The notes: generated by a model from the letters alone, not told the origin. 64,000 nt of DNA from Bradyrhizobium liaoningense (GCF_018130955.1 NZ_JAFCJM010000008.1:62001-126000); one strand, 5' to 3'; shown: positions 52,080-60,994, counted from the first letter of the stretch. Numbers and translations: made by a program.

Positions 52080-52218
52080 GCCTCTCCCTCTCCCCGTTCT
52101 TACGGGGAGAGGGTGGGGTGAGGGGCCGCTTCCGCAATCACGGTGAGAGTTGGACTCGCGGAGAGTCCCCCTCACCCGATCGCTTCGCGATCGACCTCTC
52201 CCCGCAAGCGGGGAGAGG
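52080..52218. repeat. Palindromic repeat, CCCTCTCCCC family
   Basis: A roughly 140-bp composite with CCCTCTCCCCGTTCTTACGG, GGGTGGGGTGAGGGG and CCTCTCCCCGCAAGCGGGGA. It separates the binding-protein gene from the Lhr helicase gene. Confidence 0.82.
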
Positions 52219-52298
52219 TGAAACGGCGCCGACGCCGCGGTCTTGGCGGTAGTCCCGCCCCCTCGACGAAGTCACCGCCACGGCTTACCTGTTACGCC

Positions 52299-54860
52299 GT
52301 GCCGCCCCCTATCCTCACCGTATCGGCCGAGCCGGCCGCGCTGTTGCCCGACCGCTTCCTGCGATGGTTCGCGGGCCGCGGCTGGTCGCCGCGCGAACAT
52401 CAGATGGCGCTGCTGGAAAAGGCGCGCGAGGATCGCTCCGCGCTGCTGATCGCGCCGACCGGCGCCGGCAAGACGCTGGCGGGTTTCTTGCCGACCTTGG
52501 TGGAGCTGTCTTCACCCCGGAGCGAGAAGAGCAACGTCGTCTCCACCGGCCGCGCTGTGCAGCGCAGCGGGGGGCTGCACACACTCTACATCTCGCCGCT
52601 GAAGGCGCTCGCCGTCGACATCGCGCGCAACCTCGAGCGCCCCATCGCCGAGATGGGGCTACCGATCAAGGTCGAGACCCGCACCGGCGACACGCCGGTG
52701 TCGCGGCGGCAGCGCCAGCGCCGCTATCCGCCCGACATTCTGCTCACCACGCCGGAGCAGCTTGCGCTGCTGCTCTCCTCCGACGACGGGCCGTTCCTGT
52801 TCTCCTCGCTGAAGCGCATCGTGCTTGACGAGCTGCATGCGCTGGTCACGTCCAAGCGCGGCGACCTCTTGTCGCTTGGGCTTGCGCGTCTGTGGCGGCT
52901 GGCGCCGCAGATGCGCGCGATCGGATTGTCCGCCACGGTCGCCGAGCCGGAGCAGCTCGCTCGCTTCCTGATGCCGCAGCCGGACGGCCAGGCCCGGTCG
53001 GCCGACATCGTCACGGCGGGCGGTGCGGCCCCGCCAGTCGTCGAGATGCTTGATACGCGCGAGCGCCTGCCGTGGTCCGGTCACTCCGCGCGCCATGCGC
53101 TCAGCGAGGTCTACGAGCTGATCAAAGAGAACAAGACCACGCTGGTCTTCGTCAACACCCGCAGCCAGGCCGAGATGCTGTTCCAGGATCTCTGGCGTAT
53201 GAACGACGATGGCCTCGCCATCGCGCTGCATCACGGCTCGCTCGATGTCGCCCAGCGCCGCAAGGTCGAGGACGCCATGGCGGCGGGTCGCCTGCGCGGC
53301 GTCGTCTGCACCTCCTCGCTCGATCTCGGCGTCGACTGGGGCGATGTCGATCTCGTCATCAATATCGGCGCGCCAAAGGGCGCCTCGCGGCTGATGCAAC
53401 GGATCGGCCGGGCCAACCATCGCTTTGACGAAGCCTCGCGCGCGGTGCTGGTGCCGGCCAATCGTTTCGAGGTGCTGGAGTGCCGCGTTGCGATCGATGC
53501 GATCGCGGAGAATGCGCAGGACACGCCGCCCTTGCGGCTAGGGGCGCTCGACGTGCTGGCGCAGCACGTGCTCGGCTGCGCCTGCGGCGAGCCGTTTCTC
53601 TCCGATGAGCTCTATCGCGAAGTGCGCACTGCCGCGCCTTACGCCGATCTCGCGCGCAACGATTTTGACGACGTCGTCGATTTCGTCGCCACCGGCGGCT
53701 ACGCGCTGAAAACCTATGAGCGCTTTGCCCGCATCAAGCAGGACAAGCAGGGGCGCTTTCGCGTCGCCAATCCGCGCGTGCGGCAGAGCTATCGCCTCAA
53801 TGTCGGGACCATCGTCGAGGAGACGATGCTGAAAGTGCGACTGGTGCGCTCGCGCTCCACCGGGACCGGCTCGACCGGCGCGATCGCCCGCGGCGGCCGC
53901 GTGCTCGGCGAGATCGAAGAAGTCTTCATCGAAGGCCTCAGCCCCGGCGACACCTTTGTGTTCGGCGGCGAGGTCGTGCGCTACGAGGCACTGGCCGAAG
54001 ATCAGGTCTATGTCTCCCGCGCGCATGACAAGGACCCAAAGGTGCCGTCCTATATGGGCGGCAAATTTCCGCTCTCGACCTACCTCGCCGAGCGCGTGCG
54101 AAAGCTGCTCGACGACGGGCGCGCGTGGCGCGGCCTGCCCGAGCAGGTGCGCGACTGGCTGTCGCTGCAAAGGGATGTCTCGCACGTGCCAGGGGTGCGC
54201 GAGCTGCTGGTCGAAACCTTTCCGCGCGGCAACAAGCACTACCTGATCTGCTATCCCTTCGAAGGGCGGCTCGCGCACCAGACGCTCGGCATGCTGCTCA
54301 CGCGCCGGCTCGAGCGCGCCCGCGCCCGGCCGCTCGGCTTCGTCGCCAACGAATATTCGGTTGCGATCTGGGGCCTGGGCGATGCCTCCTTCATGATCCG
54401 CAACGGCCAGCTCAATCTCGACGCGCTGTTCAGCCCGGACATGCTCGGCGACGATCTCGAAGCCTGGCTCGCGGAGTCGGCGCTGATGAAGCGCACGTTT
54501 CGCAATTGTGCGATCATCTCCGGCCTGATCGAGCGCCGCTTTACCGGCGAGGAGAAGAGCCGGCGACAGGTGCTGTTCTCGACCGATCTCGTCTACGACG
54601 TCCTTCGCAAACACCAGGCCGACCACGTGCTGCTGCGCGCCGCGCGCGCCGATGCTGCCACCGGCCTGCTCGATCTCCGCCGGCTCGGGGACATGCTCGC
54701 CCGCATCCGGGGCCGGATCACCCACAAGGAACTCGATCACGTCTCCCCGCTCGCCGTGCCCGCCCTGCTGGAAATCGGCCGCGAGTCAGTTTATGGCGAA
54801 GCATCCGACGAGCTGTTGGTGGAAGCCGCCGAAGAGCTCGTGCGGCAGGCGATGGGATAA
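52299..54860 (+). CDS. Lhr-type ligase-associated DEXH-box helicase
   Basis: An 853-residue superfamily 2 DNA helicase of the Lhr-Core group. Motif I is LIAPTGAGKTLAGF, motif II is VLDELHALV, motif III is LSATV, and motif VI is LMQRIGRANHRFDEA. The C-terminal Lhr domains extend to the end. Lhr-Core helicases move 3'-5' on single-stranded DNA and unwind RNA:DNA hybrids in repair. I start at GTG 52299 (VPPPILTV); the open frame back to 52143 is repeat read-through. The PdeM gene follows 69 bp later, the conserved partner in many proteobacteria. The usual exonuclease and ATP-dependent ligase genes are not seen here. Confidence 0.9.
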   Translation: MPPPILTVSAEPAALLPDRFLRWFAGRGWSPREHQMALLEKAREDRSALLIAPTGAGKTLAGFLPTLVELSSPRSEKSNVVSTGRAVQRSGGLHTLYISPLKALAVDIARNLERPIAEMGLPIKVETRTGDTPVSRRQRQRRYPPDILLTTPEQLALLLSSDDGPFLFSSLKRIVLDELHALVTSKRGDLLSLGLARLWRLAPQMRAIGLSATVAEPEQLARFLMPQPDGQARSADIVTAGGAAPPVVEMLDTRERLPWSGHSARHALSEVYELIKENKTTLVFVNTRSQAEMLFQDLWRMNDDGLAIALHHGSLDVAQRRKVEDAMAAGRLRGVVCTSSLDLGVDWGDVDLVINIGAPKGASRLMQRIGRANHRFDEASRAVLVPANRFEVLECRVAIDAIAENAQDTPPLRLGALDVLAQHVLGCACGEPFLSDELYREVRTAAPYADLARNDFDDVVDFVATGGYALKTYERFARIKQDKQGRFRVANPRVRQSYRLNVGTIVEETMLKVRLVRSRSTGTGSTGAIARGGRVLGEIEEVFIEGLSPGDTFVFGGEVVRYEALAEDQVYVSRAHDKDPKVPSYMGGKFPLSTYLAERVRKLLDDGRAWRGLPEQVRDWLSLQRDVSHVPGVRELLVETFPRGNKHYLICYPFEGRLAHQTLGMLLTRRLERARARPLGFVANEYSVAIWGLGDASFMIRNGQLNLDALFSPDMLGDDLEAWLAESALMKRTFRNCAIISGLIERRFTGEEKSRRQVLFSTDLVYDVLRKHQADHVLLRAARADAATGLLDLRRLGDMLARIRGRITHKELDHVSPLAVPALLEIGRESVYGEASDELLVEAAEELVRQAMG

Positions 54861-54905
54861 ACTGTCAGCGAGAATGAATTTACGGCGCGCCACTCTCTCC
54901 GCATC

Positions 54906-54934
54906 GTCATGGCCGGGACAAGCCCGGCCATGAC
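54906..54934. repeat. Palindromic repeat, GTCATGSCCGGG family (half element)
   Basis: A 29-bp perfect-looking inverted repeat, GTCATGGCCGGG...CCCGGCCATGAC. Its right arm contains the ATG at 54930 used as the apparent start of pdeM. Confidence 0.85.
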
Positions 54935-55628
54935 GGAGCAAGAGGCATTATCGATCAGTTCTACGCGCACCCTGGACGTCGCCAGCGTGTCATTCCACGC
55001 GGATCTCTCGGGCGCATTGGTCTGGGAAGAAGAGCGCCTGCTCGTCGTCTCCGACCTGCATCTGGAAAAAGGTTCCAGCTTCGCCATGCGCGGCGTGTTG
55101 CTGCCGCCGTTCGATACGGTGGCGACGCTCAGCCGGCTCGCCGCCGTGATCGCCCGGCATGATCCGCGTGTCGTGATCGCGCTCGGCGACTCCTTTCACG
55201 ATCGCACCGCGCATGAGCGGCTCTCGGACGATGATCGTGATGCGGTATCCGCCCTTCAGTCCGGCCGCGACTGGATCTGGATTTCCGGCAATCACGATCC
55301 CGCGTTGCCGCGCGATCTCGGCGGCACGATTGCGGATGAAGTCATGGTCGGTCCGATCACCTTCCGTCACGAGCCGACCGGCGCGGCCGGCGAGATCGCC
55401 GGCCATCTCCATCCAAAGGCGCGTGTTTCCGCGCGCGGCCGCTCGATGGAGCGGCGCTGCTTTGCTTCCGACGGCGAGCGCGCGATCATGCCTGCTTTCG
55501 GCGCCTATGCCGGCGGCCTCAGCATCCGCGACGCCGCCTTCGCGAAAATTTTTGGCGCGCGCCACTTCACGGCGCATCTGCTCGGCGACCGCCGGGTCCA
55601 CGCGATTGCCGCGTCGCGGTGTTCTTAA
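54930..55628 (+). CDS. pdeM: Ligase-associated metallophosphoesterase PdeM
   Basis: A phosphoesterase of about 232 residues. The metal-binding motifs are LVVSDLHLEKGSSFA, ALGDSFHD, WISGNHDP and a late GAAGEIAGHLHPKAR. This pattern is that of PdeM, the phosphodiesterase that accompanies Lhr helicases and repair ligases. The first in-frame ATGs (54909, 54930) both lie inside a palindromic repeat and lack a good ribosome site; a GTG near 54987 may be the real start. The stop codon overlaps the end of the convergent LysR gene by four bases. Confidence 0.88.
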   Translation: MTEQEALSISSTRTLDVASVSFHADLSGALVWEEERLLVVSDLHLEKGSSFAMRGVLLPPFDTVATLSRLAAVIARHDPRVVIALGDSFHDRTAHERLSDDDRDAVSALQSGRDWIWISGNHDPALPRDLGGTIADEVMVGPITFRHEPTGAAGEIAGHLHPKARVSARGRSMERRCFASDGERAIMPAFGAYAGGLSIRDAAFAKIFGARHFTAHLLGDRRVHAIAASRCS

Positions 55629-56488
55629 GCCGCCTTCGCCTGCACATTGTCGCAAAACTCGGCCAGCCTATCCGCGAGCCGCAGCGTCGCCGGGCTCGCG
55701 CCGGGCGCGGCCATCAGCGCCACTTCCGTCTTGTTGATCGGCGCAAAACCGTCCTTCGCCGTCAGCACGCGGTGATCGGCCAGGATCGCCATCTCGGACA
55801 AGATGCTCAGGCCCATGCCGGCGGCGACCGCGGCCTGGATGCCCGAAAGGCTCGATGACGTGTAGGCCATGTGCCAGGGGCGACCGGCGCTCTCCAGCGC
55901 ATGGATGGCGCCGGCGCGATAGAGACAGCCGAGCGGAAATCCGATCAGCGGCACGGATGTGACGTTAGCCTGGATCGGATGGCTCTTGCTGGTGACCCAA
56001 TGCACACGTTCGGGCCACACCGCGATCGCGCCGCTCTCGCCGGCCCCGCGCTTGAACAGCGCGAGATCGAGCTCGCCGCGTTCGAGATCGCGCTTGAGAT
56101 GCTTGCTCTGGTCGGCGCGCACGTCGAGCCGCAGGCCGGGATGCGAGCGCGAGAATGCGCCCAAAAGTTTCGCCAGCCGATAGGCGGCAAAGTCCTCGGG
56201 AATGCCGAGTCTGACAGCGCCTTCGCTGCCGGGCTGTTGCAGCACGTCGCGCGCTTCTTCCGCGAGCGACAGCAGTCGCCGCGCGTAGGAGAGCAGCCGC
56301 TCGCCCGCCTCGGTCGGGCGCACGTCCTTGCCGTCACGATGCAGCAGCACCTGGCCGACATCCTCTTCCAGCCGCTTGATCTGCTGACTTACGGTCGACT
56401 GGGTCCGATGGACGCGCTCGCCAGCGCGGGTGAAGCCGCCGGCATCGACCACCGAGACGAAGCTGCGCAGGAGCTCCAGATCGAGCAT
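55625..56488 (-). CDS. LysR-family transcription regulator
   Basis: A 287-residue regulator. The N-terminal helix-turn-helix is visible as FVSVVDAGGFTRAGERVHRT and QSTVSQQIKRLEEDVGQVLL. The remainder is a periplasmic-binding-like effector domain. The ATG at 56488 follows GGAGG by five bases; an ATG at 56500 is less likely. It diverges from the EamA transporter at 56584, which it probably controls. Its effector is unknown. Confidence 0.92.
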   Translation of the reverse strand: MLDLELLRSFVSVVDAGGFTRAGERVHRTQSTVSQQIKRLEEDVGQVLLHRDGKDVRPTEAGERLLSYARRLLSLAEEARDVLQQPGSEGAVRLGIPEDFAAYRLAKLLGAFSRSHPGLRLDVRADQSKHLKRDLERGELDLALFKRGAGESGAIAVWPERVHWVTSKSHPIQANVTSVPLIGFPLGCLYRAGAIHALESAGRPWHMAYTSSSLSGIQAAVAAGMGLSILSEMAILADHRVLTAKDGFAPINKTEVALMAAPGASPATLRLADRLAEFCDNVQAKAA

Positions 56489-56583
56489 GGCGGCCTCCAT
56501 TGGAAAATCCACTGATCAGAAGTTAATCATTTAATTTCCAAATGGCAAGGCGCGCTCCTAGATCGAGAGTCAGGAGAATTGTC

Positions 56584-57489
56584 ATGTCGCTCGCGCCTTC
56601 GATCGCCGTCCCCCGCACGCGCTTCAACCCGCTGCCGTTTTACATCGGCCTGTTCTGTCTGCTCTGGAGTTTTGCCTTCGTCGCCGGCAAGATCGGCGTC
56701 ACCCATTGCCCGCCGCTGATCCTGCTCGCCGCGCGCTTTTCGCTCGCTGGCATTTTGATCCTGGGCATCTCCGCGTTTCAGCGTGATGGATGGGCGATAA
56801 GCTGGCGAGACGCCGCGATGTTCGCGGTGCTCGGCATCGCCAACAACGCGCTCTATCTCGGGCTCGGCTACACTGGCCTGCAATCGGTCTCCGCGGGTCT
56901 CGGCGGTCTGGTCGTGTCGGCCAATCCGGTGTTCACGGCGGCGCTGGCCGCGCTGTTCCTCGGCGAAGGCATGACCTGGCGCAAGGCGAGCGGCCTCTTG
57001 CTCGGCGTCGTCGGCGTCACCTTCATCGTCTGGCATCGCCTGTCGGTTGGTACGGACAGTTTTCACGGCATCGTGTTCACGCTGGCATCGCTCGCCTCCA
57101 TCGTCGTCGGCACCATTTTGTTCAAGCTGTTCGCACCGAAAGGTTCGCTGTGGCTCGGCAACGGCATCCAGAACATGGCGGCCGGCATCGTGCTGACGCC
57201 CGTTGCACTGACCTTCTCCGACGTCCACGCGATCCAGTTCACACCAGGCCTGATCGGTGCCTTCGCGTTCCTGGTGCTGGGCGGTTCGATCCTCGCTTAC
57301 CTGCTCTGGTTCCATCTCCTGAAGGTGTGCGGCGCCACTGTTGCGAGCAGCTATCATTTCCTGATGCCGCCGCTCGGCATGCTGTTCGCCTTCCTCGTGC
57401 TCGGCGAGCACGTCGAGGCGCGCGATTTGCTCGGGATCATTCCAGTCGCGCTTGGGATCTATCTGGTGACGCGGCCGGCGAGGGCGTAA
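56584..57489 (+). CDS. EamA/DMT-family transporter
   Basis: A 301-residue inner-membrane carrier with about ten helices in two EamA repeats. Typical segments are PFYIGLFCLLWSFAFVAGKI, VVSANPVFTAALAALFLGE and FLMPPLGMLFAFLVLGEHVE. AGGAG lies eight bases upstream of the ATG at 56584; an ATG at 56542 is only a leader. Such proteins commonly export amino acids or metabolites. Its expression likely depends on the divergent LysR. Confidence 0.9.
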   Translation: MSLAPSIAVPRTRFNPLPFYIGLFCLLWSFAFVAGKIGVTHCPPLILLAARFSLAGILILGISAFQRDGWAISWRDAAMFAVLGIANNALYLGLGYTGLQSVSAGLGGLVVSANPVFTAALAALFLGEGMTWRKASGLLLGVVGVTFIVWHRLSVGTDSFHGIVFTLASLASIVVGTILFKLFAPKGSLWLGNGIQNMAAGIVLTPVALTFSDVHAIQFTPGLIGAFAFLVLGGSILAYLLWFHLLKVCGATVASSYHFLMPPLGMLFAFLVLGEHVEARDLLGIIPVALGIYLVTRPARA

Positions 57490-57502
57490 CTGTCACCACA
57501 TC

Positions 57503-57566
57503 GTCATTGCGAGCGCAGCGAAGTGAACTGCTCCCCCAACGTCGTCCCGGCCTTCGCCGGGACGAC
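57503..57566. repeat. Two palindromic repeats between convergent genes
   Basis: A half copy beginning GTCATTGCGAGCGCAGCGAA (57503) is followed by a tight hairpin GTCGTCCCGGC-CTTC-GCCGGGACGAC, 11-bp stem, at 57541-57566. It lies between the stop codons of the EamA and TIGR02186 genes and is suited to act as a two-way terminator. Confidence 0.8.
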
Positions 57567-57571
57567 GGACC

Positions 57572-58345
57572 TCAATCCTTCCTGAACACGATCGACGCCA
57601 GCCAGCCCGTCATCAGCGCCATCGCCGCCGTCACCAGGCCGTAGACAAAACCGTTCTGCCGCGCGCTGGTCGCGACGAACTGCTCGAAGCCGACCTTGAC
57701 GATCTCGAACGCGGTTTCGGTCTTGGTCACGAGCGCGCCACCCGCGAACAGCTTGATCTCGACCTGGTAGGTGCCGATCGGCACTTCGGCCGGCAGCGGG
57801 ATGCCGGTGCGGAACAGGGTCGGCGTCAAAAACGTCACCGCGGTGCCGTCCTCGCGATAGAGGCCGTGCTGGGTGCGCAGCCGGATGAAGGCCGAGCGGA
57901 AGACGTCGTTCGGCACCACGTCGGCATAATCGCCGCTGACGCGTTGGGTCAGCAGCACGTTGTTGAGCCCGATCTGCTGCCGCCGCGCGATCTCGGGCGA
58001 GGTGATCTCCTCGAACGGGCGGTTGGCGAACAGCGCGAGATAGCTCGGCACCTGCAAAAACTGCCGGTAGTCGGTGTTGATCCAGATCCCGAAGGTGCGC
58101 TCCTTGCGCCGCGTCACCATGTCGGCGCGCGGGCCGATCACGGTCACCACGAGATCGTAGGCGGTGCGGTCGGCCGGCGTCGAGGAATCCTTCTCCACCG
58201 AGCCGAACAGCACGAGCTCCTCGCCGGAATAATTCGGCGTCACCGTGACGCGGTGATTGGAAACCGAGACGATCAGCCGCTCGGCCCGCGCGGCAGTGCC
58301 GAGCAGGAGCAGGAGACAGGCAGCGATCAGCGCGCGCAGCATCAT
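57572..58345 (-). CDS. TIGR02186 family membrane-anchored protein
   Basis: A 257-residue exported protein. A signal peptide (cleavage near ARA, residue 21) precedes a beta-rich domain (RLIVSVSNHRVTVTPNYSGE, IGPRADMVTRRKERTFGIW), and one membrane helix near the C-terminus (VYGLVTAAMALMTGWLASIV) holds it in the membrane, facing the periplasm. The family has no assigned function but regularly sits next to a TauE-type exporter in alphaproteobacteria, as here. Its ATG overlaps the exporter's stop codon by four bases (ATGA), so the two are translated together. Confidence 0.87.
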   Translation of the reverse strand: MMLRALIAACLLLLLGTAARAERLIVSVSNHRVTVTPNYSGEELVLFGSVEKDSSTPADRTAYDLVVTVIGPRADMVTRRKERTFGIWINTDYRQFLQVPSYLALFANRPFEEITSPEIARRQQIGLNNVLLTQRVSGDYADVVPNDVFRSAFIRLRTQHGLYREDGTAVTFLTPTLFRTGIPLPAEVPIGTYQVEIKLFAGGALVTKTETAFEIVKVGFEQFVATSARQNGFVYGLVTAAMALMTGWLASIVFRKD

Positions 58346-59259
58346 CTGCCCACCCCGGTCTCGCGGATCGTGAAGAGTTCTTCGGGCCGGATCACGAGCT
58401 CGACCGCGAAACGGATGCCGACGCAGAGGATCAGGAAGCCCAGCAGCAGGCGCAATTGCTCGCCGCGGATCTTTTGGCCCGCGCGTGCCCCGAACTGCGC
58501 GCCGGTGACGCCGCCGATCATCAGGATCAGCGCCAGCACGGCGTCGACCAGGTGATTGGTCACCGCATGCAGCATGGTCGCAACCAGCATGGTGACCAGC
58601 GTCAGGATCATCGACGTGCCGATCACCGTCGAGGTCGGCACGCGCAGCATGTAGATCATGACCGGGACCAGGATGAAGGCGCCGCCGATCCCCATGATGG
58701 CGCCGATGAAGCCGATCACGAGCCCGACCACCACGATCGGGATGACAGAGAGATAGATTTTTGATCGCTTGAACCGCATCTTCAGCGGCAGCGCGTGAAT
58801 CCAGTAATGGGTGCGGCGGGGCGGAATCGCGCCGCGCCGCGTCCGCATCATCGCGCGCAGGCCTTCCCAGAACATCAGGCCGCCGACCGTGGACAGCAGC
58901 ACGACGTAGGACAGCGCGATCATCAGGTCGAGTTGGCCGAGCGCGCGGAGCTGCGTGAACGTCCACACACCGAGCGCCGTCCCGGATACACCGCCGCATA
59001 ATAATACGGTTGCGAGCGCCGGATCGATCGCGCGCCGTCGCCAATACGAGATCGCGCCGGAGAAGGACGAAGCCGCGATGTGGCTTGCGACGGAGGCGAC
59101 CGCCACCGCCGGCGTGATGCCGATGAAGATCAAGAGCGGCGTCATCAGGAAGCCGCCGCCGATCCCGAACATGCCGGAGACGAAGCCGACCGCGGCGCCC
59201 ATCGCGAGCACCAGGAGGATGTTGACCGGAATATCAGCGACGGGAAGGTAGAGCTGCAT
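58342..59259 (-). CDS. TauE/SafE-family sulfite exporter-like permease
   Basis: A 305-residue permease with about eight helices. The two family repeats are marked by GFVSGMFGIGGGFLMTPLLI and GFIGAIMGIGGAFILVPVMI. TauE/SafE proteins move sulfite, sulfonates or other organic anions. It is co-transcribed with the TIGR02186 protein, which may be an accessory subunit. The substrate is unknown. Confidence 0.9.
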   Translation of the reverse strand: MQLYLPVADIPVNILLVLAMGAAVGFVSGMFGIGGGFLMTPLLIFIGITPAVAVASVASHIAASSFSGAISYWRRRAIDPALATVLLCGGVSGTALGVWTFTQLRALGQLDLMIALSYVVLLSTVGGLMFWEGLRAMMRTRRGAIPPRRTHYWIHALPLKMRFKRSKIYLSVIPIVVVGLVIGFIGAIMGIGGAFILVPVMIYMLRVPTSTVIGTSMILTLVTMLVATMLHAVTNHLVDAVLALILMIGGVTGAQFGARAGQKIRGEQLRLLLGFLILCVGIRFAVELVIRPEELFTIRETGVGR

Positions 59260-59318
59260 TCGTTCGGGTTCCGGCGAGGCGGTTCTCGAGCAGGATCCGG
59301 ACCCGGAGGGCCGCGTTA

Positions 59319-59357
59319 GCGCAAAGTGTGACGCGGTTCTCCGAAAAGATCATGCTC
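59319..59357. repeat. Hairpin repeat, ...GATCATGCTC family (degraded)
   Basis: A copy of the 31905-type element keeps CGGTTCTCCGAAAAGATCATGCTC only partly; its end reads AAAAGATCATGCTC. It lies upstream of the TauE-type gene. Confidence 0.7.
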
Positions 59358-59578
59358 AAACGAGAATGCGGAACGCTCGCGGAAGGCGGAACGATTGCCG
59401 CGTCCCTGCATAGCGGAATTTGCCCGCGGACGGGACCATGAATTCGCACCGAGCGAGCGTTTTTCACCGCGTCCCGATCACGATTGCGCCCGTGGTGAAT
59501 AATTGGGATTAACGCGCCTGTCTGACGTGGACGCGAAATGGCCTTGGGTCGAATCGATCGTGCCGCGGTCTCGCTCAA
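59358..59578. other. Intergenic region without recognised gene
   Basis: About 220 bp between two repeat copies. It shows a locally AT-richer patch near 59495-59515 and no convincing frame, promoter or operator. It presumably carries the control region of the leftward TauE-type gene. Confidence 0.4.
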
Positions 59579-59697
59579 CCTCTCCCGCTTGCGGGGGAGG
59601 TCGGCGCGAAGCGCCGGGTGGGGGCTTTCTCCACGTTGAGATTCTCGATTGCGGAAGCACCCCCACCCCAGCCCTCCCCCGCGAGCGGGGGAGGGAG
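59579..59697. repeat. Palindromic repeat, CCTCTCCCGC family
   Basis: Ends CCTCTCCCGCTTGCGGGGGA and CCCTCCCCCGCGAGCGGGGG enclose GCGAAGCGCC and GGGTGGGGG. It sits 22 bp beyond the stop codon of the ClpP-fold protein. Confidence 0.8.
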
Positions 59698-59718
59698 CGC
59701 ACCTGCCTCGTGGCAATG

Positions 59719-60528
59719 CTACGGCTTGCCGATCGGGTCGGTGACGAGCCTCATGGTCACGGCCTGCCTGAGATCGAGCCAGCGCACCTCGCGCGTCTCC
59801 GACATCGCCTCGACGACCGAGGAGGAGACGCCCATCCGCGTCATGTAGCCGAGCACCATGCCGGCCACGCGCTGGGTGTCGGCGACGGGATCGTTGCCCG
59901 GCGCCGCGTTGACGAAGCGATGAACGCCGAGCGCCGAGCCTTCGACTCCGTAGCGGACCTTGCCGCCGGCAAAAGCGAGCACGCAGGCGCTGGCGCAATA
60001 GGCGGGACGCACGCGGCCCGTGCTATCTGCGACGCCGACGGCGGTGTCGAGCCCGCGCGCGCGGATTGCCTCGCCCATGATGACGGCCTGGGCGAGATTG
60101 CCGCCGGGCGAGGACAACAGGATGAGGTCGCCGGGCGAAAGCTTGGCCTCGTCGATCCGGTCGCGCAGCCAGCTCGCGGCCGCCGGCCCGATCTCGCCGG
60201 TGACGGCGAGCGCGCGCCTGCGGTTGCCGCCGCCGAGATCGGCATTGGGAATGACGCTCGCGGCGAGATGCGGCGAAAAATACTGGTCCTTCCAATAGGC
60301 CCAGGCCTCCGGCCGCGAGATGTCGCGATAGGCGCGGATCAGCGTGCCCGATGCGAGCAGCGCGAAGAGCAGGAGCGACCAGAACAGCCGCCCGCGCTTG
60401 GGCAGATGCAGCAGCGGTTTTGCCTTGCGCGGGGCTGCTTGCGGGATTTGGCGCGGCGGCGCGACGCGCGGACCAGTCGGAGAGCTTAGGAAGGAGTTAT
60501 TGTCCTCCCTGCGGTTACTCTCAGGCAA
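59719..60528 (-). CDS. Membrane-anchored ClpP/crotonase-fold protein
   Basis: A protein of about 269 residues. One membrane helix (LFWSLLLFALLASGTLIRAY) follows a short basic lead, and the rest resembles a ClpP-like serine-protease fold: LILLSSPGGNLAQAV forms the oxyanion region and YCASACVLAFAGG holds the candidate nucleophile serine. Similar alphaproteobacterial proteins are annotated as periplasmic protease-like, without a known substrate. I choose TTG at 60528, seven bases after GAGGAG; ATGs at 60552 and 60633 lie in a palindromic repeat. Catalytic activity is not shown. Confidence 0.75.
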   Translation of the reverse strand: MPESNRREDNNSFLSSPTGPRVAPPRQIPQAAPRKAKPLLHLPKRGRLFWSLLLFALLASGTLIRAYRDISRPEAWAYWKDQYFSPHLAASVIPNADLGGGNRRRALAVTGEIGPAAASWLRDRIDEAKLSPGDLILLSSPGGNLAQAVIMGEAIRARGLDTAVGVADSTGRVRPAYCASACVLAFAGGKVRYGVEGSALGVHRFVNAAPGNDPVADTQRVAGMVLGYMTRMGVSSSVVEAMSETREVRWLDLRQAVTMRLVTDPIGKP

Positions 60529-60547
60529 CGGCACACTCCTCAGGCTC

Positions 60548-60636
60548 GTCATGCCCGGGCTTGTCCCGGGCATCCACGTTCTTCGGTGCAACTGGTGAGG
60601 AAGGCCGTGGATGGCCGGGGCAAGCCCGGCCATGAC
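60548..60636. repeat. Palindromic repeat, GTCATGSCCGGG family (full element)
   Basis: An 89-bp element has left hairpin GTCATGCCCGGGCTTGTCCC and right hairpin GGGGCAAGCCCGGCCATGAC. It separates the ClpP-fold and GIY-YIG genes and flanks the latter on its downstream side. Confidence 0.88.
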
Positions 60637-60658
60637 GCGGGGTGATAGCGTTGCCCCA

Positions 60659-60994
60659 TCACTGAACGATCGTGTCGTACAAATCCTTCCATTCCGGATT
60701 GTCTCTGAGGATCATCCTTACCTTCCAGGCCCGCGACCAGTGCTTGATGTTGTGTTCGCGTTGAATGGCGGTCTGAATGTCCTCATAACGCTCGAAATAG
60801 ACGAGCAGCTTGACCCCGTACTTCTTCGTGAATCCAGGAACGAATCCATTTCGATGTTCGTAAGTGCGACGAACAAGGTCGTTCGTCACGCCGACGTACA
60901 AAATGCCGTTTGGCGTGCTCGCCAGGATGTAGACCCATCCACCATGAATGGTCGCATGTTGACGCACGTGGATGGCCGGGACAAGCCCGGCCAT
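60659..60994 (-). CDS. GIY-YIG nuclease-family protein
   Basis: A protein of about 111 residues with a single GIY-YIG domain of the UvrC N-terminal/URI type. The motifs are GWVYILAS, LYVGVTNDLVRRTYEHRNG with the catalytic arginine, and a downstream FERYEDIQTAIQREHNIK carrying the conserved glutamate region. The apparent ATG at 60994 and the first nine residues (MAGLVPAIH) are encoded by the right half of a palindromic repeat. A GTG at 60967 is the alternative, and neither has a clear ribosome site. Stand-alone members of this family have no agreed function. Its bracketing by repeats is notable. Confidence 0.87.
   Translation of the reverse strand: MAGLVPAIHVRQHATIHGGWVYILASTPNGILYVGVTNDLVRRTYEHRNGFVPGFTKKYGVKLLVYFERYEDIQTAIQREHNIKHWSRAWKVRMILRDNPEWKDLYDTIVQ

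Noticed and set aside
52143..52298. Extension of the Lhr helicase to an ATG at 52143
   Set aside because: The added residues come from the repeat and do not resemble the family N-terminus.
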